From positions 4,774,001-4,838,000 of the forward strand of contig CP075496.1 in NCBI GenBank assembly GCA_021613535.1: a stretch of 64,000 bases of DNA, given 5' to 3'. The translations under genes were made by a program, and so were the position numbers. The stretch comes from Adineta vaga. Lineage: Eukaryota > Rotifera. Under the pieces are notes generated by a model. That model was given only the letters and a program-made list of their open reading frames with translations. It searched no databases and had not been told where the DNA came from. The first letter of the stretch is position 1. Each line of letters begins with the position of its first letter. Of this stretch, positions 1-13,528 are shown piece by piece.

Positions 1-100
1 TGATTTCAAGATGAAATTTGTTGGATTACCATTATTTCTTAAAAGTCTTTTGAAAAAAAAAACACATTTTCTTCAAGAATAAATGATGATGATGATATGT

Positions 101-3100
101 TTACTTTAATGGAGATAATTCTGCTTGTGATTTAAGATCTATACTAATATCATTATCAGTCGATGTTGATGAGTAATGTGAATGACGATCAGATTTTTGT
201 TGATTAGATGATGATGATGTATTTGATTGTGTATGATTACTAGTTGAACTCGTTGATATACTCGTTGATGATGATGAAGATGATGATCCAAATGATGCTA
301 TTGGTGCTTGATGATGGGTAGGTGATTGTTTAGTATGATGTTCAATCTCATTTGATTGTTCATTATTATTTGATGGTAAATCACCATTACTTGTTGAATG
401 TGAATGTTGTTCATGATTTAATGATGAACTATCTGTACAACCATTTATTAGTAAATTATATGCATGTTTTGCTTCTTTACTTATATCACCTAAATAAATT
501 GATAGAGAATGAACTTTGAAGGATGAAAAAGAAATGAACAAACCATTTTGTAAACGTTGTTCGAGTTCACGAGTAAATCGACAAGTTTGTTCATTAGATT
601 TTTTCAATGGAGATTTAGGTGGAAAACGTGTATGCGTAGATGATCGACTGTTCGAATCTACGATGAAAGAAAAATAAGGCTATTATTATTTCCTTTCTCA
701 TTCTTCTTTGTTTTTTTAATTACCTGTCATGTTTTCCAATGGAGATTGGTTTACATCGATTTTTGTTAAAGGTAATGATGGTAAGTTTAACTAAACAAAT
801 AAATAATTGTAGATAAAATTCTCATATGTTCTATCGTCAGACTGATCCCCTTCTGATCTCATATGTGTGATCAACAGGCTCAAATGTATAATGGTTATTG
901 ATACTAATATGTTTTATGATATATTTGTCGCATTACTGTAGACTTTCTATTAAGTTTAATATCTGATTCAAGAATAAATTGTTTTTTTTCTAAACGATGA
1001 TTCATGAATTGATTTGGCAAGAAATGTCTGTTTATGAATTCGTTAAAGTTATGTCATTTTTTGCATAATACTTGTCGAGAACAAGAGCAATACTCTGCTC
1101 GATCACCTTCTACTATAGAACAAACTTATGATGAAGATATATATATATATATATTGACCTTGTTTTATAACCAAATTAAACTTTGTTTCTCTTATAATAA
1201 CAAAAAAAACGAGAAAGTTTAATAAGAAAAAGAGAAATCAAATTTTCTCTTCATAATCTAATGCTGAAAAATGTGTTTCTCAAGAAATATGTCGAAGTAT
1301 CAATTTTACTTACATCAAATGTAGGAGATTTGGGTGATGTTGGTTCACTTCGTTCAGGTTTAGGAGGTGCTTTCATTGAAATACTATCTATTGTTAAATA
1401 TGAAGATGATTCAGGTTCTGAATAAATTTCTGTAAAAGCTTGTAAAACTTCATCAAGTAAAGATGATGGAGGAGTTTCTTCCTATAACAATAGAATTTTG
1501 TCATAGAGAGATATACTATTTAATGATCATTTACCGTTCGTTGTTCAACAGAAAGTATTTCTATTTCTTCTTGTTGCTGTTCACGAGCAAGAATAGGTTG
1601 TTTATAATTTGATTCAAATTCTTTTCAATGTAAGAAAAAAACGGAAATTCAATTATGTAGTCTATGCATATATATATATATTATAACAATTACCATTAAT
1701 AGTTGATGGACTTTTATCAATAGACATCTTAATTAAATCTGTTTTTTCAACACCAGCAAGACAAGCAACATCACCAAATGTTTCACCTAAAGAGAAACGT
1801 TGTTTTTTTAAATTGGTTGTTTTATTCTTTTTAATTGATTTCTTTTTTTTGTAATACCTGATACCCCAATATGAAATGCATGAATGAAATCTGCTTGAGG
1901 CAAACCAATCATATCTTTTGATAATTGTTTACCTTTTGTTTTTCCGACAGTTTTTTTCGAATCTACGAAGAAAGAATACAAACATGATAATTATAATTAT
2001 AATCTTCAAATAATTAACCTGTTTTTCGATGAAATAAATTACTCATTATTAATGATGTTGAATGTTGATGATGAGTCGCTGTTGTTGCTGTTGGTATCAA
2101 TGATTTTGATATTGAAATAACATGTAATGGTTCAACATCAGTATTATTAACGAAACCAATTTGACCGTCTGCAGATACACACTGAAGAAAATTATTGACC
2201 GATGACGATGATATGGGAACGTTAAGACTAGAACAGATGGAAGAATGAAGAAAGAGGAAAAAAAGACGTTGTCTAAATGAACGAAACGAAAAAGGAAGAA
2301 GAGAACGAGTGGAGAAGAAGAATACATATATATGTATATGAAGCAGAAGCAATGTTCATCAGTAATTGAGAAATTGAATATTTTTCTTGCCAATTTTTTC
2401 TCTCACGATTATCAACATGGCGACTCAAGGATAAAAAACGATCGATCGATTGATCAAGCAATCAATGAAAGTGTGTAACAGGTAGCGCGTCGCATCATAA
2501 AACAAATGACCCCGGCCTGTTTGCATGCATACAAACATACACACCAGAAGAAATAAAGAGCGTGTTTATGTAACGATGAATTCCGAGCACGAGTGTATAT
2601 ATATATATATACTACCGTTGCTTTGCCTTTCAACCATTTCTCTCATTTTTTTTCTTCTTCTTTTTCTTCTTCTTCTTCGTCTTCTCCTCTCTTTTATTGT
2701 ATGTACTAAGCTGTCGAAATTTGATGCACACACATACACACGCATACATACCACCGATCAAGAATTGTCAATGGTCCAAGTAGACAAGATTCTGTGGAAA
2801 GAAACCCGTCCGGCAAATTTTTTAATTTGCAATTGTTATCTTTCCAACGAACTTTTTTGATTTCAATCTAAAGTTATATAGATATAGAAAGAATAAAAGA
2901 AAAATATCGATTTCTTTACTTCTCGTAGAGTTGTTTCTAATTGTGCAAATGTTGGACGTTCCGATGGTTCATGTTTCCAACAATGTTGCATTATTTGATA
3001 TAACTCTGTTGTAGCGTAAGAAGGACGTAGTAATCGTTGATAATTGGGTGCATCGATAGCGTTGACAATCTAATGAATTGAAAAGAAGACATGTTTCCTT

Positions 3101-6061
3101 TATCTTGCCTTGTCTGATTTTTTTTAATCCTCGAGAGATATCAAAATTGTTCGAAAGAGTTTCTTCACATTTTTTCTCTAAACGTATTATAAGACAAAAA
3201 AGATTTTTTGATCACTGATTCATTTAAATGTCAAAAAATCATCGACGTGATATGTCATGTTCGTCGAAGTGATTGATACCCTTTAAAATCATACAAAAGA
3301 ACTAACCAATCTTGATCTTCTTTCTCATTTTCTTATGATTAACTAAATTGAATCGAAAAGAAATATTTACTTCAGCACTTGTCATTCCTTGCCATGGCAT
3401 TTCGCCGTAACTAAAACATTCCCACATACATACACCAAAAGAAAACATATCAGATGCGCTCGTGAAACGTAAGAAATTAATTGCTTCTGGACTCATCCAT
3501 GCTATGGGTAATCGTAATGTATCTTTCCAAGACGTTTTATAATAATTCGTTTCTGAACAACATAAACGAGAAAGACCGAAATCAGAAAGTTTAACCTTGA
3601 AAACAAAAATGAATCTCTTTTGAATGAATAGAAAGAATTCGAAACTTACAAGTGTTTTATTAAAAACTAATATATTTCGACTTGCTAAATCTCGATGAAT
3701 TAAAAATTTCTTTTCTAAATAACTCATTGCTATTGAAATTTGTCGAAGAAATTCAACTAGAATTTCTATTGTATAGTCACATTTGGCATTTTTTGATAAT
3801 AAACATTCATATAATGAACGTGAATGAGCATATTCAGTTACCTAAAAGAAAACGTACATATATATATACGTAAATGTATGTTTATTTTGGAAAATATCAA
3901 TTTGTTACTTACCAACATAAATAACCCATCTGTTTGGATAACAATACCAAAGAATTGAACAATATGTGGATGTTCAATATCTTGTAAGACACAGATTTCT
4001 TTTAATATATCATCAAGGCCAAATTCATGATCGAGTTTATGTAATCGTTTGACAGCAACAGTCAACTAAAGATTGAGAAAAAACATATTTTTGCATAAGA
4101 ATTAATTTGAATTAAACTTTCGTACTAATTCATTTTGTTTGGTTTTCCAAAATGCTTTGAAAACTGAAAAATGAATATCAAAAAATGAAACAAAGGATTT
4201 GGAATAAAATTCTAATTACCAGTGCCAAATTCTCCTTCACCAATTTGTTCAATTAATTGGATATTTTGTTGAGAAATGATGTTTTTTTGTTGCTGATTTT
4301 TCCCCATTGTTGTTTGTTGATTTAATGATGTTATTGAGGAACCCTGTTGTCCATGATTACTGTTCAATTCAAGTGTACTTCGAGAGAGATTCGATGTTGA
4401 TGAACGAAAGGTTAATTTCTAGCAAACAGACGTGTATCAAACAAAAAAATTGTTCTAATATATATGTATGGAGAATTAGAAACGATGACGTTGAACTTTA
4501 TATAAACGTGCAAGTAACCACCTGTTTTCCATTGCATCTGACCGCTACTACTACCACTACTACTGCTGTTGCCTAAGATAATCGAACAGAAATTCTTCTT
4601 CTTCTTCTTTTTTCCTTTACTATGGGGAAAAGGGAGAGAGAGAGAGACACACACATACACAGAAGGAGAGCTCTGAACGGTCGTTGAAGAAGTAATGCGA
4701 TGCCGGTCAGAGAAAAGGACAAGAACAAGATAACGACATGAACGAGAAAAGAAAAACAGAAAGAAAAGGGAAAAATGATTGTAGCTGAACATATATCAAT
4801 TTACATTCGAACATCAATTAGTCGATTCTTTACCATTTAAGTTTGTCACTAGTACTTACTCGTACTAAAAGTTTGCCCAATGTACTTGTTAACATTGAAT
4901 TGTTACTTAGAGTTGAATTCGATGATGGTGGCAAGTGTCGTTTCATTTTTCGAAATTGTGGCTTAGACATGCCCAATGAAAGAAGATCGGATTCATTGAC
5001 ATACCGTAAATCACCTATACTATACACCTGCAGAATAAAAACATAATAGCAATTATACTTAAGAAACAAATAGACAGACAGACAGAAAGCAAAAGAGCTT
5101 GTTTGCATTTCACTGAACTGGTCATCATGAAGAATACTAATAAATGCTCATGTATCGTGTGCTTGCGCAATTTTGCGGTCAATTCGTGTTACATCATACA
5201 GCTGTAGCATGAACGCGTTTGTGTATATGTTTGTGGCAGATAGTCTTCTATTCTATTTAGACTGAATTCATGGAAGTGTATGTCTATAGTCAATAGTTAA
5301 GATGAGAATAAACATATATGAATTTAAATAGAGAAGAAATAAAACTTAAGCTCAATTTTCAAGATTATCAAGGTCCAACCTTTATATATGAATATATGTG
5401 GATGAATTTATGTATATGTATATTGAATATAAATGACAAAGGAAGTCTGCAATTTAGTTTTTATCCATTAATAATCGACATCATGTGAATGGAGGACATG
5501 TGCGAAATGAATTATCGTCTTCTGAAAGTAAATTTCTACTATAAACAACGTGTACTATATAGAGCTTCTAATTGAGCATAAGAGGATAATAGACAGATGA
5601 AAGAAAGAGTAGATTAGTCATTAGATGAACTCGAACTAATATTGAAAAGAAATTGAAGAAAAACTATGTTAAAAATTTCCATGGAATTTATTTGTGATTA
5701 GTTACCTTTCGAACGGCATGAATATCTTTTTTCTCAACGTCATTCCTTATCCAATTGGACATTGTAGAAAAGAAATTCTATTGTACCAAAATGTTCGTTC
5801 TATTTCACTTAAACGTTCTTTTTTTGTTGATCAAGAAATGAAAAGAACTATTTTATTGATTGATTTTAATCGTCTCTCATTTTCTCTTTTCATTTCATTT
5901 CGTTTCTCTTTCCTCTTCCTCTCCTTTTCGGTATCTCTTACCTTGAGCTTTTCGACAATCAATGTATAATATTCTTCGAGTTCTATTTGCTCAAAGAATT
6001 GATGTAGGTAAAAAAGAAGATCATGTTTAACCATCATTTCTTTTGTGCCGGTCATTAACAT
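101..6061 (-). CDS. TNK2: ACK/TNK2-family non-receptor tyrosine kinase (SAM-kinase-SH3-CRIB)
   Basis: Seventeen exons can be joined in phase to give about 897 aa: 5942-6061, 4860-5027, 4522-4572, 4220-4418, 4126-4163, 3913-4065, 3841-3650, 3595-3371, 3069-2920, 2867-2755, 2227-2019, 1962-1858, 1786-1694, 1620-1535, 1481-1314, 790-724 and 657-101. Domain order matches ACK kinases: N-terminal SAM-like helices (about 15-75), glycine loop GEGEFGT near 173, VAVK lysine near 198, HRDLASRN with Asp near 294, DFG near 312, then an SH3 split over two exons (LTILDR ... DGQIGFVNNTDVEPL) and a CRIB motif (GLPQADFIHAFHIG) near 555 followed by GETFGDVACL. The C-terminal third is Ser/Gln/His-rich and low complexity. 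The family is a Cdc42 effector acting in endocytosis and receptor signalling. The 51-nt third exon encodes a low-complexity Val-rich stretch and could be a cassette, since skipping it keeps the frame. A cttctag acceptor abuts the first ATG. The start could change if an upstream exon exists. Confidence 0.9.
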
Positions 6062-6777
6062 CTAGAAGATAGGGAAAAGAAGAGTTTGTATGTAAACAAG
6101 AAGCATTGAGTAGCTGAACCGACGCTGTCAAGACATAAAGTGATTGTAGACACATTGCCAGTTCATCTCATGAAGAAAAAAGAAGGACGTAAGTCAAAGA
6201 AAATTGTTGACCCCGACAGTGCTCTCGCACGAAGAAGAGAAAGTAGTAGATATATAATTGTGTGCGTGTGTGCGTGCTCATCATTGTACAGGGCCAAATT
6301 GACTTTGCTGGTGTTGATTACTCTATACATCATCCCACGCACATATTCTAAGACCTTAGATCGACGACATGACGCGTCAGATGTATAAAAAAAAAAGAAA
6401 CATCATGTTGCGACGTATCAACAATTCAGAAAAAAAGAACATATCATTCTTACTTAATCTTGATATAAATTTGAAATCGAAATGAGTGAAGAAAAGGGTC
6501 AATAACAAATTTTTTTTACTATTATTCAGTAAGTCGTATCGTTCAACGAACCGTGTGATGTTTAAAAATTGAACCAACAAATGATGGTGTTATGCTTCAA
6601 GCTATGCATGTAGACAGAACGAGACATAAACAATAATATCACTACACATGTATTCATATTCATAGACATACTTAAGGGTGTAATCGAAAATATCGTTCAG
6701 ATTCAGAAATAAAACAATCAACATAAAGGATCAGTAATCACAAGATGATAATAAATGAGATTAACAATTGTTATTAC
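6062..6777. other. Gap upstream of the ACK gene, no gene seen
   Basis: About 0.7 kb with short open frames on both strands but no conserved residues, plausible domain or consistent splice pattern. It probably holds the 5' flank of the kinase gene. The second exon expected for the signal-peptide exon at 6778-6886 could lie here, but I could not find it. Confidence 0.5.
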
Positions 6778-6886
6778 CTTCATCGTTACTATAAGATTTG
6801 AATTCCAAGGACATTCCTGATAGTACAAATGACAATATGACGACAGCAGCTGTCATTAAACAGACGATTTGATTCATTTTTGACAT
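6778..6886 (-). CDS. Orphan first exon encoding a signal peptide
   Basis: On the minus strand an ATG at 6886 opens 36 codons ending in a good donor (AAG|gtaataac). The peptide begins MSKMNQIVCLMTAAVVILSF, a short polar start followed by about 16 hydrophobic residues, as in a secretory signal or signal anchor. After it come acidic and polar residues (EFKSYSNDE). The exon ends in phase 1. Joining it to the first kinase exon breaks the frame, so it is not the start of that gene. No partner exon was identified downstream. It may be the first exon of a small secreted peptide gene, or a chance open frame. I do not recognise a family. Confidence 0.35.
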
Positions 6887-9044
6887 TTTACTATGAATAA
6901 AGAACATCTTTAAATACATCTATCAAATTATTTCTTTCAATAAGAACTCTTGAACTAACGAGTGAATGATTCAATTTGATTAAAAGCTATTCGACTTGAA
7001 GAGAGAAGAAACCATATGGTTATTTTTTTTTAATATTAAAGTTCAAAATCATGTTTCTTATCCATTTGTTTTCATTATTTTTGTCTCCTATCTCTGTCAA
7101 TAATTACTGATCAATTTGATCAAATGACGACATCGACAACACATGTTTGATGTGACAAATATTTCTTTGACATCAACATGAAAATTGCACGTCGAAATGA
7201 TTGACACAAGAAATGTTTATTATGTTTCTTAAGTTCAACTATTTCTCATCATCTTTACAAGTATAAAAAAAAAGATAGAAAGAAATAGAAAAAAGCAATC
7301 AGCACGTACAATGATTTGATCAAATAAGTGATTATAATAGAGTTTTTATCTATTGATATTTTGATGAACAGGAATATCAGAATAAGAAGATGATCTCTTA
7401 TAACAAATATTGACCATCGTACATTTTCTTTCATGTTAAACAATGATGTGCATGTTCGTAGATGACTATATTTCATTTCCGATTTAATCAGACTAAATTT
7501 AACCTGCGAGATCGATGATATATCTAATGTAATCGACATTGTCATTTTCAATCTAATACAATAATGGAAAGTTACATGTATCCTCACACTTTTCTTGATG
7601 GAAATAAGATTTGTATTCTATTCGGTTGATTGATTTTCTCTAATATTTCTAAAAACTATCTAGTTAAGCTGCAAATTAATTTATTATGTTTAAAGGTCGA
7701 CTATTATTAAATATATCAACATGCGGACAGAATATGAAGGACATTCTATATAAGAACTCTATTCCACTGACTAATACAATCAATACTTAATTTCTGATAT
7801 TACTTCTTACTTATAAATAAAAGAAATCTACGCCATAAATCATTTTGAACCTTCAAACAAACCAAAGAAACAAATAGCTGCAATAATTCATGTCAGGTGT
7901 CATCCGTTGATGGCATAAAGTATCTCCGCTTGAAATTCGAGTTTTTTCCTAAGAATATTTGCTCAGAGGTTACACCAAGCTAGACCAACATAGAACTATC
8001 AACCAGCTCTATCGAATGAACACCTTGTTTGTCTCATCTGAGTGAAACAAACCAATGGGACTAAAGGGAGTTTACACTCTATGTCTTTTATGAATAAAAG
8101 TAGAAACGTGTATTTCTAATTTCTCTTAGACCTTTCATTTAACACATCGAAATCTTAGAGAATTTATTGGATTTCTACAATAAACCTTTATTCGAAATCG
8201 GATTGTATTTTACCATAACATTTAATTCACGAAATACTTTTAATAAAATGAGTATCGAATCTTTAATCAATTCAATTACTTTTCTAATTTATCTGTCAAC
8301 GTCAGCAACTTATCGCAATGTGCTTCGAAAATTTCTTGTATAAATTCATCAAAAAATCATGAGAAGAGAAATTAGATGAAACAAACCAAAACAATCTCAA
8401 ATTCAAATTAATGAATTACACTAGTATGTGGAAATGATTTAAGTGACAATCATAAAGTGACTTCTTTTGAGTGTTCTTATATTTTTGAAATGATATCATT
8501 TCAAAAGAAAAAGAAAAATTCTTCTATTAGATTTTTGATCCAAACATTGCATTCTCAGAATAAAACAATGTGATTGAGAAAATAACCTACGAAGTTCATT
8601 ACAAGGCGACGACGATTGTATCATTATTATAGTTTTGCAATGTTTGAATAAAATGGTCTAAAGATTTCAAATATTTTGATAATTGATCCAATGAATACGA
8701 ATGAATATTTGTTCATTTCATACGAGACAAAAACAACACATTTTAATAATTTACATTTTAATAAGCAATTAAATTGTCGAAAGACATCATGAAAAATAAC
8801 AGATGTTCGATAAAAAGCATCTTGCTTTGTATTTAAAGTGAATATATAACTTCCAATTCTTTATACATTAAACTTATTTTCTTTCTTATAGCGCCATCTA
8901 ACTGTTCGTTATTAAATGGATGGTCAAACTAGCAAATCCTTTTCGTAAATCAATCAGCTGCTGAATAATCTTCCTTTTCTCTCTCTCTCTCTTAACACTT
9001 TCATCATTTTCTTATTCTTGTTTTTGTTGACTGGCATCAAAGCA
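6887..9044. other. Intergenic, no gene seen
   Basis: About 2.2 kb of AT-rich sequence between a minus-strand and a plus-strand gene. Open frames (for example on the minus strand around 7255-7587) are low-complexity Ile/Phe/Leu-rich and lack splice or domain support. A CT repeat (ctctctctct, near 8980) lies just upstream of the deubiquitinase start and probably belongs to its promoter or 5' UTR. Confidence 0.5.
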
Positions 9045-12000
9045 ATGGATCAAATTATTTGCGGTGTTATTAAAAGTACTCATCCATTTATAGTAAAACA
9101 ACAACTATTAGAACGTTTACGTCCTGCATATCTTCAAACGCCTTGTTCTACAACAATCCCAATAGCTGATCGTCCTTGCTATCATATTATAAACTATATA
9201 CGTCAATTGATTTCAACAAAAACTGATTTGGATACGTCAAAATTTAGTCGTTTTTGTCTTGAATGTTGTCATAATCCTGAATGTCTTTGCTCAATTGCTG
9301 AACATTTAATCACTGATGCACAAATTGATTTATCAATTCCATTTGTTCAACTTTTAAGTGATCATCTACCAATTGAAGTTGGTCGACCATTTTTAGAACG
9401 AGCTATTTTTGAAAGACATGAATTAAATAATGAAGCATTACGTTTCATTCTATTATCTATAACGAAAAATCGTCAATTAAATGATGGACAACGAACAATC
9501 TTCTATATAAAATTAGTTGAATTAGTTCTCTTTCGTTTACGTACATTAGATCATTCAATTGAACAAGTCGAAGTCTTTTGTAAACAATTATCAGCAACTA
9601 TTGAAGAATTATGTTATGATAATAATAAGAAATCCAGTCAATTATTAAATGATATTGTTAATGGTGTTACAAGTGGTTTATTAACATGTTTAGCTGATTC
9701 AACAGTTACAACGGAACCATCAACTGCATTAGCAAATATTATTGATTTATTACAAGAATGTCCAAATGAAAATTTACTTGATTCATTTATTTTAGTAAGA
9801 AAAAAGATTTAAACTGATTGGAAAAAAGAAAATGAAAATTTTCATTTGTTTTTAGACGATTGATGATGATCGATTGGTTCTATGTCTTAATCGTTTAGCA
9901 CGAGTATTTCGTTGGCCATGTTTAACAACAAAACCATCTCAATGGTTAGTTTCAATTTGGAAATTATTGTTTAAACGTGAACGAGAAATGTTAGTAGCAC
10001 ATTCAGCATCATCATCAATTATTTCTGATGTAAGTTGATGGAATCAGGTCTAGTTATTCTTCTTATCTTATTCTTAAATTCAGATTTTTATTTTACAAAT
10101 AAAAACTAATATTAACTTCTTTTCTTTAGCTGATATCAATGCTTGGTAATCCTTCATCGTATCAAAATGTTATTCCAGCTCTATGTTGGATATTTGTTAA
10201 TCAACCATTTCATTTACAAACTGTATGTTAATAATTTTGATTTAATTCCCTTTTTTTCTATTAAATCTTATTCTCAATTAGTTTGCAAGTACTTTACAAA
10301 ATGAAATTCTTCAATTAGTTATTAATAATCCAAATTTTCTGCTTGATAATATGGAAATGAATAATCTAGTTGAAAGTGTACGATATGGTTTAAAAAGTTT
10401 ATTGAATAATGAAGATAATCTTTTGAATAATGATCTGTTAAATAATTTACTTCAAGTAAACAAGTTTTTTTTTGTTATCATGTTCATATCTCTTATTTTT
10501 CTCTTCTGTCATTCAGAATCTTCCAAAATCAAATCCCGCGTACGCAAAGAATGTTCAATTGATGAAATGTAAATCATTTTCAAATGAAAACTATTCAAAT
10601 GAAATAACAGTTCGTTTACATGATAAAGTTGGATTAGTTAATATTGGTAATACGTGTTATTTAAATGCAATTATGCAAGCTTTATATGCTTGTACAAAGT
10701 AAAAATATATTTTCCTAATCAAAGATTTCGTTATTATTATCTATCATTAGATTTCGACAATGTGTTCTTAATTGCGATGTATTATCATCGAATAATGAAT
10801 TATTAAAATCATTACAGAATTTATTTGGTTTTCTAGCACTTTCACAAGTATGAATATAAATTTGAATGAGAATAAAATGGATATTTGTTTTTTTGTGTTG
10901 TAATTTATAGAGACCATATTATCGACCGGAACGATTTTGGCTTCAAGCTAAACCATCCTATTTTGAACGTAATCAACAACAGGATTGTCAAGAATTTCTC
11001 CGACATTTATTGGATGCAATGCATGAAGAAGCGAAAAGAACGATTCAAAGCGAGTATGTAATTTTCATTAGTAATTTTATCATTATGTAAGATCTATGAA
11101 ATGAATCAAATTCTATAACGACAACGAGAGTGATTTTGATATGAGTAAGATGATCAAACATTGTATGAATTTTGTTTTTGCTTAGTTCAAATCTCGATCT
11201 TGTTAAACAACATCTAATGGGTACATGTGTTCATGTTAGTAAATGTTTAAAATGTTTATCCATGACTAAATCTGAAGATTTATTTTATGATTTATCCATT
11301 GGTTTTAATGAACAATCGTTAACAAATAATGAACAACAAAAGGTTTTCGATTTACAATTACTTATTGATCACACATTTGCATGGGAATCTCTTATAAATG
11401 ATAATCAACTTGCGTGTGATAAATGTGAAACTAAAGAAGATGGTTCACGTCGAATGTTTTTAACTTCACATCCTAATTATCTTGTTTTATTATTGAAACG
11501 TTTTGTACATAATCGTCTAACGGGTAAATATGAAAAATGTCTTGATCATACAACATTACCAGAATTTATACAATTATTGACGATGAATGAAACATCCATA
11601 TCTTATCGATTGAAAGCAATTGTTGTTCATCATGGTTTATCGATGAATAGTGGTCATTATTATGCATTTGTTATGTTTAATGATGAGGATATTATTGATA
11701 AAAATAACACAAATAATCATTTGGGTTGGTGGCTTTTTAATGATACACATGTAGAACATTTAACATATGAAAATGTTTGTGCACATTTTCAACGTTTTCA
11801 ATCAGCAACACCTTATGTATTAATATTTGAAAAACAAGATCAAGGTACAGTTTTCGCGTCTGTATATTTCATTGAAACTCATGTTTTTTTCTTTCATTTA
11901 GAAAAAGAAACAGATGTAACACAATTATCGATTGTACCATACTTAAAAACATCAGTTGATCGTGATAATCAACTTTATACACAAGTAAATCTCTTTGCAA

Positions 12001-12153
12001 GAAGAAACTCTGTATGATTGAATATTATAGGAACAAAAACGTCATGGTCGATCGTCAAGATCAGCTGATATGTCGGATGTTACTGAACCTTATTTACGTA
12101 ATACAGGATGTAAAGATCAAAGTCCTGATCGTGGACCACCTTGTATTTTTTGA
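9045..12153 (+). CDS. USP38: Ubiquitin carboxyl-terminal hydrolase, USP35/USP38 type
   Basis: Ten exons join in phase (9045-9794, 9856-10029, 10130-10222, 10282-10455, 10517-10698, 10751-10847, 10911-11053, 11186-11844, 11902-11984, 12031-12153) to give about 825 aa. I chose the ATG at 9045, not the in-frame one at 9018, because the resulting start MDQIICGVIKSTHP resembles the USP38 N-terminus. Residues 1-395 form the helical repeat-like N-terminal half typical of USP35/38. The catalytic half has the Cys box GNTCYLNAIMQAL (Cys about 444), QQDCQEFLRHLL, two CxxC pairs (about 558/561 and 615/618), and the His box SGHYYAFV (His about 695) with WWLFND after it. It should cleave ubiquitin from substrates. 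The pairing of an N-terminal repeat region with this USP core is what points to USP35/38 and not another USP. Which of the two paralogues it matches better cannot be decided by eye. Confidence 0.92.
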
Positions 12154-12765
12154 GTGACGTTCATTTATAATTTTATTTCAACGACATGGTCAGAAAAAAC
12201 ATTTGTCTTCTATGTGTGTGAACAGTTGTATAAAGTTTTTAAGTTATTTGTCTTCTTTTTTTATTATTATTTATACTGTACAGATAAACTCGATGATATC
12301 ATCCATGAGAACCAAAGACAAAAAAAGAACATATATTTGAATCTAACAATGGTGAAGTCATATACACGTACTATTTTGCAGATAATGCAGGTCGAAAATC
12401 ACTCTTGTTATTCTCAATATAGAATATACGCATACTAATCCATCGATCTGCATTTCTTTAAACAAATCTTTCTTCAATTAAGATAGAATTCGTCACCTCT
12501 ATGAACTGCAATGTAAAAGTTGATGGCCTTTTCTCGTCTGATGAATATTTCAATTTTGATATGTTCAGTCAACAAATTTTACTGATCGAAACATCTATTA
12601 AGCAATTTTAAATATAATGATTATTTCGGTTTATTTTCAAGCTGTCATTCATTGGTGAATGATCAAATATCCACTGAAATACATGAATATTAATAATCCT
12701 TTAAATATATTTTTATTGTTTAAAATGAATCCGTGTCATTGTTGAACATGTTTTTGCATAGTTCT
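12154..12765. other. Convergent 3' flanks, no gene seen
   Basis: About 0.6 kb between the 3' ends of the deubiquitinase (+) and the mucin-like gene (-). A short open frame at 12154-12438 is AT-rich, has no domain and probably lies in the 3' UTR of the deubiquitinase. Confidence 0.5.
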
Positions 12766-13528
12766 TCATTTAGTGTAGAAATAAATCAAATTTAATAATA
12801 TTATCAAAGCCGGTTGTAGTAGTATACGAGGACCACTGGATTGAGGCCCACATGGTGTTGTTGTTGTAGTGGTCGCTTCTTTTGTAGTAGTTGTATTAGT
12901 AGTAGTAATAGTAGTAATTTGTATTGTCGTTGTTGTTGCAGGAAGCGTAGTAGTGGTTGATTCTGGTTCCATAGTAGTAGTAGTTGTTGCTGCTGGTACT
13001 ATAGAAGTAGTGGTTGTTCCTGGTATAGGAGTGGCTGTTGAAATGGGTGAAGTTATCATTTGTGTTGTTGTTACCGGTGTGACAGTGACACTGTCTTGTG
13101 AACATTTTTCACCAAGTATATATGAACCACCAGGACAAAAACAACCAAAAAATGCTGTTGTGCTTGGAACATCTAATTCTTCGGAACATAAAGCATCTGA
13201 TAAACCACAAATATCATCTCGATTGCATATACCTATTCACAGAAAAATATAGTTTAACCGAAGATGAGAAAAACTAGATAACAGACGGCAAGGTTTATTA
13301 ACTGTATATAGCGTATCTGGACAAGTACAGATGATTCGATTATCAAGTTTTGCCCAACCATATCCATTTTCAGGAACAAAATATCCTTCAAGTTCGCAGG
13401 TCTCATTTCCTAGTAAACAAATTGATTTCGATAAATGTATGAAATATTCTTTCATTACCATTACGATTGATTGGATTTGACTTAATTGAATAAATGACGA
13501 AAAAAGCGATTAAAAATCTTCTGATCAT
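12766..13528 (-). CDS. Small mucin-like, probably GPI-anchored surface protein with EGF-like cysteines
   Basis: Three exons (13528-13459, 13409-13287, 13232-12766) join in phase to give 219 aa. The order is an N-terminal signal peptide (MIRRFLIAFFVIYSIKS), a cysteine-rich segment of about 100 residues with EGF-like spacing (ETCELEG, ICTCP, PCRICN, CFCPGG and others), then about 75 residues dominated by Thr, a substrate for dense O-glycosylation, and a C-terminal hydrophobic tail (LLQPALIILLNLIYFYTK) ending at the stop. A hydrophobic tail without cytosolic residues after a small-residue stretch (GPQSSGP) suggests a GPI signal, though a tail anchor is possible. The second intron uses the donor TGCC|gtctgt, which is needed to keep the frame. 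No named family is recognised. A role in the glycocalyx or surface coat is inference. Confidence 0.75.

Noticed and set aside
2755-2867. SH3-like GFFP string in a second frame of the ACK exon region
   Set aside because: The string occurs out of frame beside a stop. The in-frame reading of this 113-nt exon (ending LTILDR) gives the phase needed by the next exon and completes the SH3, so the other frame is coincidental.
7255-7587. Minus-strand 110-codon open frame
   Set aside because: Ile/Phe/Leu-rich translation of AT-rich DNA with no recognisable motif and no splice support.
12869-13252. Plus-strand Val-rich open frame
   Set aside because: It is the antisense of the Thr-rich region of the mucin-like gene; poly-Val arises from complementing Thr codons.
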